Source of the DNA: Saccharothrix carnea
GTDB taxonomy: Bacteria > Actinomycetota > Actinomycetes > Mycobacteriales > Pseudonocardiaceae
Assembly (NCBI RefSeq): GCF_003014735.1
Contig: NZ_PYAX01000024.1
Coordinates: 25,467 to 89,466 of the forward strand
Length of the DNA stretch: 64,000 nt
Reading direction: 5' to 3'
Part shown: piece by piece, positions 16,823 through 26,641 of the stretch
Layout: every line of letters begins with the position of its first letter
Position numbering within the stretch: the stretch's first letter is position 1
Notes under the pieces: generated by a model
What the model saw: the letters and a program-made list of their open reading frames with translations, nothing else
The model's database searches: none
Told to the model about the DNA's origin: nothing
Position numbers and translations under genes: made by a program

Positions 16823-19201
16823 TCAACCGCCGGTCGACACCGACGACGCCGACCCGTCGTACCCGAGGGCCGCCTCGTCCTCGCAGGACTCCCCGGACTC
16901 GCCGGAGTCACCCGCCGTGCACCCCGACGCCAGCAGCCACCGCACGTACCTGCGGCGCACCGTCGGTTCCTCCCGGAGAGTGGCGGGCAGCGCGCTGAAC
17001 AACCCGTCCACGATGTCCCGGAACTGGCCGTCCATGTTGGCCAGCAGCGAGTCGAGCAGGTGGTCGATCGTGCCGTCGGACAGCAGGTCCAGCGTGATCG
17101 TCACGCCGTGCCGCTCGCCTCCGCCCCAGGCCGGGCGCCGCTGCGTCAGCTCCGGCCGTGCGGTGACCAGCACCAGCAGCGGCACCGACCAGGACGGGTC
17201 GGCCAACTCCTCGACGAAGTCCACCAACGCGTCCTCGCCCAGGTGCAGGTCCTCGATGACCAGCACGAGTGGACGGCGGGTGGCGACCGCCTCCAGCAGT
17301 CGCCGCCACGCGGCCCGCGTGCCCGGGCCGGACACCGGACCCGATTCCCGGTCGAGCAGCAGGCCGAGCTCCGCGAGCAGCCACTCGCGTTCTTCTTCGG
17401 CCACCGCCAGCCGGGAGACGGTCTTCCCCAGTTTCGCCTGCGCGACGGCCGTGCTGTCGTCGCGCCGGATACCGCAGTAGGACGACAGCAGGCTCGCCTG
17501 CACCGCTGCCACCGAGTCCCTGGCCAGTGGCGGTGTGCGCGCCACCAGGAATCGGACCAGCTCCGGCTGGGCGGCGAACCTCCGCCGGAACTCCGCGATC
17601 AGCCGCGTCTTGCCGACACCCGCCTCGCCCAGCACCGTCACCAGGCGCGGTTCCGCCCGGTGCCGGACCGACTCCAGCAGCCCGTAGAGGGTCTGCAGCT
17701 CGCGCTCGCGGGCGACCGGGGCCTCTGCGGGCACCGTCGCCCGGTCGGGCCACTCGCCGGTGACCAGCCAGCCGCGCTCGTCGTTGGCACGACCGAACGC
17801 GATGGCCGAGGCGGCGGAGCGGTGGGTCTCGTCGCACACCCGGATGCCACCGGCCGGCGTGTCGAACAGCAGGTACTCGCACTCCTCCAGCAGCCCGCCG
17901 GTCACCGTGCGGACGCTGTCGTCCCGGCCGGGCTCGTAGCGCACCACCGCGTTGCCGGTGGCCACCGCGAGCTGGAGGGTGAGCCGCCTGCCGTGGCCGG
18001 TCGACGCGCCGAGCCGCTCTCGGATGCGCAGCGCGGCCCGCACCGCGCTGGTGGCGTCGTCCTCGCGGCGTTCCGGCACACCGAACACGACCAGCGAGAG
18101 CGACCCGATCGAGGCGGCCACCTTGCCGTCGAACGCGGCGGCCTCCTCGCGGATGGCCGCGGTGGCGGTCTCCAGCGCACCGTCCACTTCGGCCGGACCC
18201 AGGTCGTCGCCGTCCGGGTCGAGCACGGCGCGCACCAGCAGCACGCTGACGTGGCGGCGGTCCGCGGTGACCGACCGCTGGCGCGGCACCACCGGCACCA
18301 CCGGCACCACCGGCAGCACCGGCTCCCGCTCGGCGGGCAGCGCCAGGTCCGGGACGCAGCCCAGGTCCACCGTCTCGGCCAGCCGGAGGTCCGCCGGGCG
18401 CAGCGCCGCGACGACGGGCTTCGGCGCGGTCGGTGCCGCCAACGCCGGGTCGTGGTTGAGGATTTCGTGCTGCAGCTTCTGCAACGCGCTGCCCGGTTCG
18501 AGGCCGAACTGGTCCACCATCACCGACCTGGCCCTGGCGTAGGCGTGCAGCGCGTCCGCCTGCCTGCCACTGCGGTACAGCGCCAGCATCAACTGGCCGC
18601 ACAGCCGTTCCCGCAGCGGTTCCGCCTCGACCAGCGTCTCCAGGTCGCAGAGCACGGCCTGGTGCCTGCCGCAGGCGAGCTCGGCCTCGAAGTAGTCCTC
18701 CGTGGCGTCCAGGCGCGCGTTCTGCACGGCGGTCAACTCCGGCCAGTTGACGCCGATCTCGACCAGGTCGGCGAGCGCGGGACCGCGCCACAGCGCCAAC
18801 GCCTCGCCCAACACGGCCGCCGCTTCCTCGGGCGAGCCGGACGCGAGCAGCGAGCGCCCTCTGTCCACTTCCGAGGTGAACCGGTGCAGGTCCACCTGGT
18901 CCGGGTCGACCCGCAGCAGGTAACCCGGCTTCTGCGTGAGCAGGGCCGCCGACTTGTCCGAACCGGACGATTCGTCCAGCACGCCGTGCCGCAGCGCCCA
19001 CACCGCGTTCTGGAGGATCTTGCGCGCCGACGAGGGCAGGTTCTCCGACCTCCACAGCGCCCGCATCAGCTGGCTGGTGGCCACGACCCTATTCGGTTGA
19101 AGTAGTAAGAATCCCAGTGTGGCCCGCTGACGAATGCCTCCGAGAACAATCTGACGATCGCCGTCGACGACTTCCAGCGGACCCAGTATGCGAAAATGCA
19201 A
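16823..19201 (-). CDS. SARP-family regulator with cyclase-like and ATPase regions
   Basis: A regulator of about 792 residues. It opens with FRILGPLEV and a winged-helix OmpR-type DNA-binding domain (about 1-90), then a bacterial transcriptional activator domain (BTAD, about 95-245) ending FGLEPGSALQKLQ. Residues about 300-460 resemble a class III cyclase homology domain (REDDATSAVRAALRIRE) but the metal-binding segment is degenerate (LLVRAV). A P-loop, GEAGVGKT, lies near residue 520 and a Walker-B-like LVLVIEDLHLGED follows. Three PVV-type units around 18290-18325 form a short tandem repeat between the domains. The start is uncertain: TTG at 19201 has GGGGGAGAA directly upstream, while an ATG at 19261 would add 20 unusual residues. 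SARPs usually activate the cluster in which they lie. Confidence 0.85.
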   Translation of the reverse strand: MHFRILGPLEVVDGDRQIVLGGIRQRATLGFLLLQPNRVVATSQLMRALWRSENLPSSARKILQNAVWALRHGVLDESSGSDKSAALLTQKPGYLLRVDPDQVDLHRFTSEVDRGRSLLASGSPEEAAAVLGEALALWRGPALADLVEIGVNWPELTAVQNARLDATEDYFEAELACGRHQAVLCDLETLVEAEPLRERLCGQLMLALYRSGRQADALHAYARARSVMVDQFGLEPGSALQKLQHEILNHDPALAAPTAPKPVVAALRPADLRLAETVDLGCVPDLALPAEREPVLPVVPVVPVVPRQRSVTADRRHVSVLLVRAVLDPDGDDLGPAEVDGALETATAAIREEAAAFDGKVAASIGSLSLVVFGVPERREDDATSAVRAALRIRERLGASTGHGRRLTLQLAVATGNAVVRYEPGRDDSVRTVTGGLLEECEYLLFDTPAGGIRVCDETHRSAASAIAFGRANDERGWLVTGEWPDRATVPAEAPVARERELQTLYGLLESVRHRAEPRLVTVLGEAGVGKTRLIAEFRRRFAAQPELVRFLVARTPPLARDSVAAVQASLLSSYCGIRRDDSTAVAQAKLGKTVSRLAVAEEEREWLLAELGLLLDRESGPVSGPGTRAAWRRLLEAVATRRPLVLVIEDLHLGEDALVDFVEELADPSWSVPLLVLVTARPELTQRRPAWGGGERHGVTITLDLLSDGTIDHLLDSLLANMDGQFRDIVDGLFSALPATLREEPTVRRRYVRWLLASGCTAGDSGESGESCEDEAALGYDGSASSVSTGG

Positions 19202-20025
19202 TTCTCCCCCCAATATGCATGCCGAATGCACAGAGAAAACGCATGACAGTCTTATTTTCACCCCATGGCGTCAACCTACCATGATTGCCCCAACGGACAA
19301 AACGTACATCTTCGGCACCACCTCCCGGTGCTGCCGGCACTAGAGACGCCGCGCTCTACGACAAACGGATGATCATTGTTGAGCGGCGTTCGTCGACCGA
19401 GTAGACTGCTCGATCCGCATTCACGGCACCCCAGTTCACCGCGTTGGACATTTGTGTCCAGCCTTTCAGAGGCGGATCTCGGTCGGCTCTTGACCCGCTC
19501 TCGGCGCGCTCTCGACGGTGCCCGCGATCGGCATTTCACCTCGCGTTCGCCGCGTGGACCGTCCGGAGCGGCCCGGCCGAGCGGCGAATCGCCCGCCGCG
19601 GGCAATGGAGTGAGGGACGACACTACGGGGTCGCGCAGATCACGTCGACCTCACCGCGACGGGTCCGGTGACGTTTCCCACTGCCTTTCGGCCACCGCAC
19701 CGGACCGACGAGTCCACAAGGGAGCGGTCCCGGACCGCCGGCGCGCGGACCGGCGCCCGGTGGACGACGAGTTACCCCCCGATGAGCGCACTTACTGCAC
19801 AGTCACACACATCCTCCGGAAGGGGGACCGGATGCTCCGCAACCACTGTCACATTCACACGTACGCCCGGGAGTCGTGACGTTCCGTGTCCGAACTGGCC
19901 GCCTCGCCTCCCCGATCGGACCTCCAACCGTGGTGCCGGACGGCGACGGGCAGCCCTGCCGGAACGCCGCGCCCCAGCCACACCGAGACCGCGCCCTGAC
20001 GGGCCTGCCCAAGGAAGAGTCAGAC
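19202..20025. other. Long intergenic region between SARP gene and acyltransferase
   Basis: This stretch of 824 bases holds no convincing gene. Open frames exist on both strands but show no codon bias or recognisable domain. It is locally less GC-rich (for example 19085-19270) than its surroundings, as promoter regions here tend to be. It must contain the promoters of the leftward SARP gene and of the rightward acyltransferase. A GTTACCC-like heptamer occurs near 19770, unpaired. Confidence 0.5.
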
Positions 20026-21180
20026 ATGTCCGACATCGGCACACACCACAGCCGCCTGCCCTCGCTCACCGGTTTACGCTTTCCCGCGGCGCTGCTCGTA
20101 TTCGTCTTCCACGCCGCCATGATGGACCCCGAGGTCCGCATCTTCGACGACGCCACGGCGACCGCGTTCGCGTCGGTCGCGTCGCACACCGGCGCCCTCG
20201 GCGTGTCGTTCTTCTTCGTGCTCAGCGGTTTCGTCCTGGCGTGGTCCTCCCGCGAGCGGGACACCCCGGTCGCGTTCTGGCGCCGCCGGTTCGTCAAGAT
20301 CTACCCGAACTACGTCGTGGCGTGGCTGCTCGCGCTGCTGCTGTTCGCCGGCACGTACACGCCGGTGTGGCGCGCGATCGCCAACCTCTTCATGCTGCAC
20401 GTCTGGTCGCCCGACTTCATGACGCACTTCAGCGTCGACCCGCCCAGCTGGTCGCTCGGCGTCGAGGCGTTCTTCTACCTGCTGTTCCCGCTGCTGCTGC
20501 TCGGCGCCAAGCGGATCGCGCCGGAACGGCTCATGGCCTGGGTCGCGGGCACGGTCGCGTGCGTCATCGCGGTACCGCTCGTCGCCTACACCCTGGTCCC
20601 GGCGGCCGGCATCCCGCTGCCCGGTGCCGAGGACACCTCTACCGTGCAGTACTGGTTCGTCTACCTGCTGCCGCCGTCGCGGTTGCTCGACTTCGCGCTC
20701 GGCATCCTCGTCGCGCGGGCGGTCCGGGCCGGTCGGTTCCCCCGCGTCGGCCTGGTCCCGGCGGGGCTGCTGCTGGCCGCGTCCTACGCGGTCTCGCTCA
20801 TGGTCCCGCACCTGTACGCGCACCGGGCGGTGTTCACCATCCCGATCGTGCTGCTGATCGTGGCGGCGGCGCAGTCGGACGTGCGGGAGCGGAACACGTT
20901 CCTGTCCGGCCGGACGATGGTGTGGTTGGGCGAGATCTCCTTCGCCTTCTACCTGCTGCACTACATCGTCCTCGCGTTCGGCCGGAAGCTGCTGGGCGAC
21001 CAGCTGTTCTCCGCGCCGGTCGGCACCGCCCTGCTCGTGGTGATGCTCGGTGTCAGCGTGCTCGCCTCGTGGGCCCTGTACGCGTGGGTCGAGCGGCCCA
21101 TCACGCGCCGGTGGTCCAAGCCGCGCACGCGCCGCACGGCGGAACCCGTTCCCCGGCCGGAGCAGACCGTCCACCGCTGA
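20026..21180 (+). CDS. Acyltransferase-3 family membrane O-acyltransferase
   Basis: A 384-residue integral membrane protein of the acyltransferase-3 (OafA/MdmB) family. The N-terminal signature LTGLRFPAALLVFVFHAAM carries the family His, followed by GVSFFFVLSGFVLAW and FWRRRFVKIYPNYVVAW with the RxxR element; about ten hydrophobic segments follow and the C-terminus is a charged tail. Relatives acylate sugars or macrolide hydroxyls, including acylation that masks macrolides. Here it may acylate the product or a sugar on it; the acyl donor is unknown. ATG at 20026 has AAGGAAGAG upstream. It is convergent with the MFS exporter gene. Confidence 0.9.
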   Translation: MSDIGTHHSRLPSLTGLRFPAALLVFVFHAAMMDPEVRIFDDATATAFASVASHTGALGVSFFFVLSGFVLAWSSRERDTPVAFWRRRFVKIYPNYVVAWLLALLLFAGTYTPVWRAIANLFMLHVWSPDFMTHFSVDPPSWSLGVEAFFYLLFPLLLLGAKRIAPERLMAWVAGTVACVIAVPLVAYTLVPAAGIPLPGAEDTSTVQYWFVYLLPPSRLLDFALGILVARAVRAGRFPRVGLVPAGLLLAASYAVSLMVPHLYAHRAVFTIPIVLLIVAAAQSDVRERNTFLSGRTMVWLGEISFAFYLLHYIVLAFGRKLLGDQLFSAPVGTALLVVMLGVSVLASWALYAWVERPITRRWSKPRTRRTAEPVPRPEQTVHR

Positions 21181-21195
21181 CCCCGGAAAAGGGTT

Positions 21196-21231
21196 CGGCC
21201 CCGTGCGCCTGGGGGGGTTCGCACGGGGCCG
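21196..21231. terminator. Bidirectional hairpin terminator
   Basis: Arms 21196-21207 and 21220-21231 pair perfectly over 12 bases. The hairpin lies between the convergent acyltransferase and exporter stops. Confidence 0.75.
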
Positions 21232-21251
21232 AGGCTGGACGCCTGCCCGGA

Positions 21252-22871
21252 TCAGCCGGCCCGGCCGGGTTCCGGTACGCCGGGCGTGGGGTCCAGCGAG
21301 GACGCGTCCGCGGGCTGCGGGTCCGCGTTCGCGTCCGACTCGGGGGCATCGCGGTTCTTGCGGAGCGTGACCATGATCAGCACACCGAGGATCGCCACCA
21401 TGGCCGCGCCGATGCCGGCGACCACGGTCAGCGAACCGGTCAGCGCTTCCTTGGCGGGCTCCAGCACCGCGTTGCCCAGTTGCTCAGGCAGACCCGCCGC
21501 CGCGGCGGTCGCCTTGTCCAGCGAGTCCTGCGCGTCGGCCAGTGCCTCCGCGGGCACGCCCGCCGGGTTCACGTCGTCCATCCGGCCCTGGTAGACCGCC
21601 GCACCGACGCTGCCGAGGATGGCGACGCCGAGCGCGACGCCCAACTCGGTGCCCGTCTCGGACACCGACGCCGCGGAACCGGCCTTCTCCGGCGGCGCGG
21701 AGCCGACGATGATGCCCGTGCCGAGCGCCATCATCGGGCCGCCGCCGAAGTAGAGGACCGCGAGGCCGACGACCACGAACCCGAGCCCGCCCGCGGGTTC
21801 CACCAGCGACACCAGCACGTAGCCGACCGCCGCGATCAGCTGGCCGACACCGATGACCAGGCCGGGACCGAAGCGCTGGGCGAGCCCCGGCGCCAGCACC
21901 GACGAGATGACCATGACGATCGCGGCCGGCAGCAGCGCCAGGCCCGCCCGCAGCGGCGTCAGCCCTTCGACCAGCTGCAGGTACTGCGCGATGATCAGGT
22001 AGACGCCACCGGTCGCGACCAGGCTGAGCAGCATCACGCTCAGCGCGACGGTGAACGACCGGTTGCGGAACAGCTTGAGGTCGAGCATCGGGTCGGCCAT
22101 CCCGCGCTGCCGCAGCACGAACACCACGCCGAACACCACGCCGGCGACCAGCACCGCGACCGGCACCAGGTCCACGCCGTTGGTGGCCATGTCCTTGATC
22201 CCGTAGATCACCGGGATGATCGTGGCCAGCGACAGGGCGACGCTGACCAGGTCCAGGCGCCCGGCCTCGGTGTCCTTGTACTCGGGCAGCAGCATCGGTC
22301 CGACGACGAGCAGGACCACCATGACCACGGCGCCGAGCAGGAACACCGAGCCCCACCAGAACCACTCCAGCAGCAGGCCGCCGACCAGCGGGCCGAGCGC
22401 GAGCCCGGCGGAGAACACGCTGGTCCAGATGCCGATGGCCAGCCCGAGCTGCTTCTCGTCGCGGAACATGTTGCTGATCAGGGCGAGCGTCGAGGGCATC
22501 AGCGTGGCACCGGCGACGCCGAGCAGCGCACGGGCCGCGATCAGCAGTTCGGCGCTCGGCGCGTAGGCAGCGATGATGGACGCGGCGCCGAACGCGAGCG
22601 CGCCGATCATCAACAGCTTGCGCCGGCCGATCCGGTCGCCCAACGTACCCATGGTGATGAGGAAGCCGGCGACGAGGAACGCGTAGCTGTCCATGATCCA
22701 GAGCGTCTGGGCGCTGCTGGGCTGGAGATCCGCACCGATGTGCGGGAGGGCGAGGAACAGCACGGTGACGTCCACCGCGAGCACCAGCGTCGGCAGGGCG
22801 AGCACGGCCAGCCCCAGCCATTCCTTGGCGCCGGCACGGACCGCCGTACCCCCCGAGACGGTTTCACTCAT
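21252..22871 (-). CDS. DHA2-type MFS drug exporter
   Basis: A 539-residue major facilitator with about 14 hydrophobic helices, the DHA2/EmrB-QacA layout. The N-terminal part has LDVTVLFLALP-type sequence (VDVTVLFLALPHIGADL), then WIMDSYAFLVAGFLITMGTLGDRIGRRKLL, which contains the loop 2-3 motif GDRIGRRK. A long extracytoplasmic segment near the C-terminus (about 440-490) and a polar tail follow. Such proteins export antibiotics using the proton gradient, so this is the likely self-resistance or efflux gene. The start at 22871 gives MSETVSGGTAVRAG and has GGAAG upstream. It is divergent from the AfsR-like regulator, which may control it. Confidence 0.93.
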   Translation of the reverse strand: MSETVSGGTAVRAGAKEWLGLAVLALPTLVLAVDVTVLFLALPHIGADLQPSSAQTLWIMDSYAFLVAGFLITMGTLGDRIGRRKLLMIGALAFGAASIIAAYAPSAELLIAARALLGVAGATLMPSTLALISNMFRDEKQLGLAIGIWTSVFSAGLALGPLVGGLLLEWFWWGSVFLLGAVVMVVLLVVGPMLLPEYKDTEAGRLDLVSVALSLATIIPVIYGIKDMATNGVDLVPVAVLVAGVVFGVVFVLRQRGMADPMLDLKLFRNRSFTVALSVMLLSLVATGGVYLIIAQYLQLVEGLTPLRAGLALLPAAIVMVISSVLAPGLAQRFGPGLVIGVGQLIAAVGYVLVSLVEPAGGLGFVVVGLAVLYFGGGPMMALGTGIIVGSAPPEKAGSAASVSETGTELGVALGVAILGSVGAAVYQGRMDDVNPAGVPAEALADAQDSLDKATAAAAGLPEQLGNAVLEPAKEALTGSLTVVAGIGAAMVAILGVLIMVTLRKNRDAPESDANADPQPADASSLDPTPGVPEPGRAG

Positions 22872-23119
22872 GGAGTCTTCCACTTCCCCTGTCGTTCGAT
22901 CCTGTGACGCGGACCGGTGCGTGGTGCCCCGCCGCGTCGTGATCCCGTGCGCGATCGCGAACCCGCAGGTCTCGTGCCACCTGCCCAGCGTCCGACCGCA
23001 CTTCGACGACAGTCTTACTGGTAGCGCTCTTGCTCGGGTCTCGCCCGGATCTCGTGCGGCCACCGGTCCACTCCCGAATGACAGCGCGACACCGATTGGC
23101 GTGCGATAACGTCATCGGT
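22872..23119. promoter_or_regulatory. Divergent promoter region, exporter / AfsR-like gene
   Basis: No gene is seen in these 248 bases. GATAAC at 23105-23110, only nine bases before the regulator's ATG, and the absence of a purine-rich ribosome site suggest that the regulator may be transcribed leaderless. No ATTACCG heptamer is present. Confidence 0.4.
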
Positions 23120-26100
23120 ATGCGTTTCGGCATTCTCGGCCCACTGGCGGTTTGGGACACCGGTGGCCGTGAGGTCGCGGTGCCCGAGGTGAAGGTGCGC
23201 AAGCTGCTCGCGGTGTTGCTGGTGAACCGCGGTCGCCCGGTCTCCACCGACGAACTGGTCGAGGCGCTGTGGGACCGACGCCTGCCGCGCGACCCGGCCG
23301 CGGCGCTGCAGAACAAGGTGTGGCGCCTGCGCCGGACGATCGAGGACGCCGAGCCGGGGTCGGGTGACCTGGTGGTGTCCCAGCCGCCCGGGTACATGCT
23401 GCGCTCCGACGCCTGCGACATCGACGCCGACCAGTTCACCGCGCTGGCGACACGGGCGCACGAGGCCGCGCACCCCGGCAAGCGGGTCGCGCTCGCCGGT
23501 GACGCGCTGGCCCTGTGGCGCGGCCAGCCGCTGGCGGAGTTCGCCGACGACGAGTTCGCCCAGCCGACGCTCGCCCGCCTGAGCGAGCAGCACGTGGTCG
23601 CCATCGAGGACCAGGTCGAGGCACGCCTGGAGCTGGGCGAGCACGACCTGCTGGTCAGCGAGCTGTCCGTACTCGTCGACCGGTACCCGACGCGCGAGCG
23701 GCTCCGGGCGACGCAGATGCGCGCCCTGTACCGGGCCGGCCGCCAGCACGAGGCCCTGGCCAGCTACGACGACCTGCGCCGACTGCTGGCCGACGAGTTC
23801 GGCCTCGACCCGGGCGCCGACCTGACCGCCCTGCACCAGGCGATCCTCGAACAGGCGCCCGCGCTCGACGCCGCGCAGGCCGTGCCGCCGAACAACCTGC
23901 CGGTGCCGTTGACCGACCTGATCGGCCGCGAGCAGGCGATGGACGAGGTGTGCGAGCTGGTCGGGCAGGCCAGGCTCGTCACCCTCACCGGCACCGGCGG
24001 CGTCGGCAAGACCAGGCTCGCGCTGGCCACCGCGACGCAGCTCAACCGGCAGTTCCCGGACGGCACCTGGCTGGTGGAGCTGGCCGCCCTCGACCCGCCG
24101 GACGACCCGGACGCGGCGATGGCCGAGGTCGCCGGGCTCATCGCGGCCACCCTGGACATCCGCGACCACGCGGTGGCGGGCGTGCCGGTCACCGGCAGGC
24201 CGGTCACCCCGGCGACGCGGCTGGCGGCGGCCCTGCGGGGCAAGCGGCTGCTGCTCGTGCTGGACAACTGCGAACACCTCGTCCAGGCGGTCGCCGCGGT
24301 CGTCGGCGTCCTGCTCCAGACCGCGCCGCACATCCGGGTGCTCGCCACGAGCCAGGAGGCGATCGGGCTGCCCGGTGAGGTGAGCCGGGTGGTACCGCCG
24401 CTCGACCTGCCGGACACCTCCGCGGTGCCGGAGCCGGCGGAACTGGAACAAGTGGGTTCCGTGCGGTTGTTCATGGCCCGTGCGCGGGCCGCGCTACCGG
24501 GTTTCACCCTCGACCAGGACAACGCGAAAGCGATCGCGGTGCTGTGCAACCGGCTCGACGGGATCCCGCTCGCCCTGGAGCTCGCGGCGACCAGGGTGCG
24601 GTCGATCGGCGTGCACGACGTCGTGGCGCGGCTCGACGACCGCTTCCGCCTGCTGAACTCGGGCAACCGCAGCCCCGTGCCCAGGCAGCAGACGCTGCGC
24701 GCGATGATCGACTGGAGCTGGGACCTGCTGCCCGGGCCGGAGCGCGCGGTGCTGCGCCGCATCGCCGTGCACGCCGACGGTTGCACGCTCAAGGCGGTGG
24801 AGTCGGTGTGCGCGGGGCCGGACGTGCCGGTGGAGGAGGTCGCGAACCACCTCGGCCGCCTGGTCGACCGGTCGCTGGTGATGATGATCGAGGACGCGGG
24901 CGGCAGCCGCTACCGGCTGCTGGAGTCCGTGGCCGCGTACTGCCTGGAACGCCTCCACGAGGCGGGCGAGCGGGACGACGTCCGGCGGCGGCACAACCGG
25001 TACTACGCCGACCTGGTCGCACCGGCCACCGCCCTGCTCCGGGGTCACCCCCAGCGGGAGTGGCTGCGCCGGCTCGACGCGGAGAGCTCGAACCTGCGCA
25101 CCGCGCTGGACGGCGCGGTGCAGGACGGGGACGCCGAACTGGCGTTGCGGCTGGTCAACTCCGCGGTCTGGTACTGGTTCCTGCGCGGTCGACTCGGCGA
25201 GGCGCGGCGCTCGCTCGACTTGGCGCTCGGGCTCGAAGGCGGTCCCGAGCAGGCGCGGGCGACGGCGACGGCCTGGCAGGTCGGGGTCGCGCTGCTCACC
25301 GGCGACTACCCGGCACCGCTGGAGCACCACTGCCGGGCGCTGCGGGCCGCGGAGACGATCGCGGACCCGGCCGAACGCGCGCGGAGCCTGTGGTTCCTCG
25401 GTTTCGCCCTGAGCGGCGCGGGTGAGCTGGCGGCGAGCGAGGAGCTGATCGAGCGGGTGCTGACCTCGTTCCGCGACCTCGGCGACGACTGGGGTGTCGC
25501 GGCGGCGTTGAGCACCCGGGCGATCCAGCGCCTGATCCGGGGCGACCTCGCGGGCCTGCAACGGGACGGCGAGCGCAGCGAGGCGTTGTTCCGCAGGCTG
25601 GGCGACCAGTGGGGGCGGTTGCAGACGCTGGCGCCGCTCGGCGCGCTGGCCGAGATCGTCGGCGACTACGACAAGGCCAACCGCCTGTACCAGGACGGGC
25701 TGCGGATGGCGGAGGAGATGGGCCTGTGGCTGGAGGCGGGTGAGCAGCTCACCGGCCTGGGCAACATCGCGATGCTGTCCGGTGACCACGCCGCCGCGCG
25801 CCAGTACCACGAGAAGGCGCTGCGGCTGTCCGTCGAGCACTCCAACCGCACCGGGGAGATCCACGCGACCATCGGCCTCGGGCTCGCGGCCCGCCGGGAG
25901 GGGCGCCTGGACGCCGCGGAGGCCTACCTGCGGCAGGTGTTCGACTGGCACCGCCAGGACGAGTCCGAGCCGGGTGCCTCGCTGATCCTGGCCGAACTGG
26001 GGTTCGTGGCCGAGCAGCGCGGCGACGTCGACTCGGCGCTCGACCTGCACCTGCGCGGTTTCCGGGCGGCCACCTCCAGCGGTGACCCGCGCGCGGTGGC

Positions 26101-26428
26101 GTTGAGCCTGGAAGGGCTGGCCGGCGCGAAGACCCTGACCGGGCAGCACGAACTGGCCGCGCACCTGCTCGGCGCGGCGGCCGAGGCGCGGGAGAAGGCG
26201 GGTGCCGCGCTGCCGGCCGGCGAGGCGGGTGACGTCGAGCGGATCTCCGCCCGGTGCCGCGAGACGCTCGGCGAGGACGGGTGCAGCACCGCGCTCGAAC
26301 GGGGACGGCGGATGACGTTCGCGGAGGTGGCCGCGCTCGTCGCCGCCGACCACCCGGCCGTCGCTCTCGTCGCCGCCGATCACGTCGCCGATCACCCGGC
26401 CGCCGATCCCGCGGTGACCACCGGGTGA
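23120..26428 (+). CDS. AfsR-like regulator (SARP, NB-ARC, TPR)
   Basis: A 1102-residue regulator. Residues 1-95 are the SARP winged helix (MRFGILGPLAVWDTGG...VRKLLAVLLVNRG), 100-250 the BTAD domain ending FGLDPGADLTALH, and about 270-560 an STAND-type NTPase with P-loop GTGGVGKTRLALA near residue 290 and Walker B LLLVLDNCEHL. The rest is a long helical array of TPR type (about 650-1060). The C-terminus ends in a repetitive Ala/Asp/His/Pro tail (VAADHPAVALVAADHVADHP). AfsR-like proteins integrate a signal through the NTPase/TPR part and activate biosynthetic promoters. The ATG at 23120 is chosen over upstream codons because the SARP domain begins exactly there. It faces the exporter gene and precedes the long biosynthetic operon. 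Confidence 0.93.
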   Translation: MRFGILGPLAVWDTGGREVAVPEVKVRKLLAVLLVNRGRPVSTDELVEALWDRRLPRDPAAALQNKVWRLRRTIEDAEPGSGDLVVSQPPGYMLRSDACDIDADQFTALATRAHEAAHPGKRVALAGDALALWRGQPLAEFADDEFAQPTLARLSEQHVVAIEDQVEARLELGEHDLLVSELSVLVDRYPTRERLRATQMRALYRAGRQHEALASYDDLRRLLADEFGLDPGADLTALHQAILEQAPALDAAQAVPPNNLPVPLTDLIGREQAMDEVCELVGQARLVTLTGTGGVGKTRLALATATQLNRQFPDGTWLVELAALDPPDDPDAAMAEVAGLIAATLDIRDHAVAGVPVTGRPVTPATRLAAALRGKRLLLVLDNCEHLVQAVAAVVGVLLQTAPHIRVLATSQEAIGLPGEVSRVVPPLDLPDTSAVPEPAELEQVGSVRLFMARARAALPGFTLDQDNAKAIAVLCNRLDGIPLALELAATRVRSIGVHDVVARLDDRFRLLNSGNRSPVPRQQTLRAMIDWSWDLLPGPERAVLRRIAVHADGCTLKAVESVCAGPDVPVEEVANHLGRLVDRSLVMMIEDAGGSRYRLLESVAAYCLERLHEAGERDDVRRRHNRYYADLVAPATALLRGHPQREWLRRLDAESSNLRTALDGAVQDGDAELALRLVNSAVWYWFLRGRLGEARRSLDLALGLEGGPEQARATATAWQVGVALLTGDYPAPLEHHCRALRAAETIADPAERARSLWFLGFALSGAGELAASEELIERVLTSFRDLGDDWGVAAALSTRAIQRLIRGDLAGLQRDGERSEALFRRLGDQWGRLQTLAPLGALAEIVGDYDKANRLYQDGLRMAEEMGLWLEAGEQLTGLGNIAMLSGDHAAARQYHEKALRLSVEHSNRTGEIHATIGLGLAARREGRLDAAEAYLRQVFDWHRQDESEPGASLILAELGFVAEQRGDVDSALDLHLRGFRAATSSGDPRAVALSLEGLAGAKTLTGQHELAAHLLGAAAEAREKAGAALPAGEAGDVERISARCRETLGEDGCSTALERGRRMTFAEVAALVAADHPAVALVAADHVADHPAADPAVTTG

Positions 26429-26641
26429 CCGCACCCGTCACGCCGGTGACGGTCGGCGCACGCGTGCAGGACGTGATTCGTCCGGACGCGTGAATTACCG
26501 TCCCATTACCGATCGCAGAACCCATCGCCGCAGCCCTGGGATATGACTGTCGAGGACGTCACGAAATCCGAGATCGGGAATGTCGTCAGCCACCAACCGG
26601 TCTGACCGCCCGGACGTCGACTCTCATACCGAGGAGTGCAC
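26429..26641 (+). promoter_or_regulatory. Operon promoter with perfect ATTACCG direct repeat
   Basis: This 213-base gap precedes the ten-gene operon. ATTACCG occurs at 26494-26500 and again at 26505-26511: two identical heptamers separated by four bases, an 11-bp period. That is the arrangement SARP proteins recognise. No gene is seen. Confidence 0.65.

Noticed and set aside
19668..22907. Long plus-strand frame over the acyltransferase and exporter genes
   Set aside because: Low-complexity translation without motifs; both real genes in this interval have clear domains, terminators and ribosome sites.
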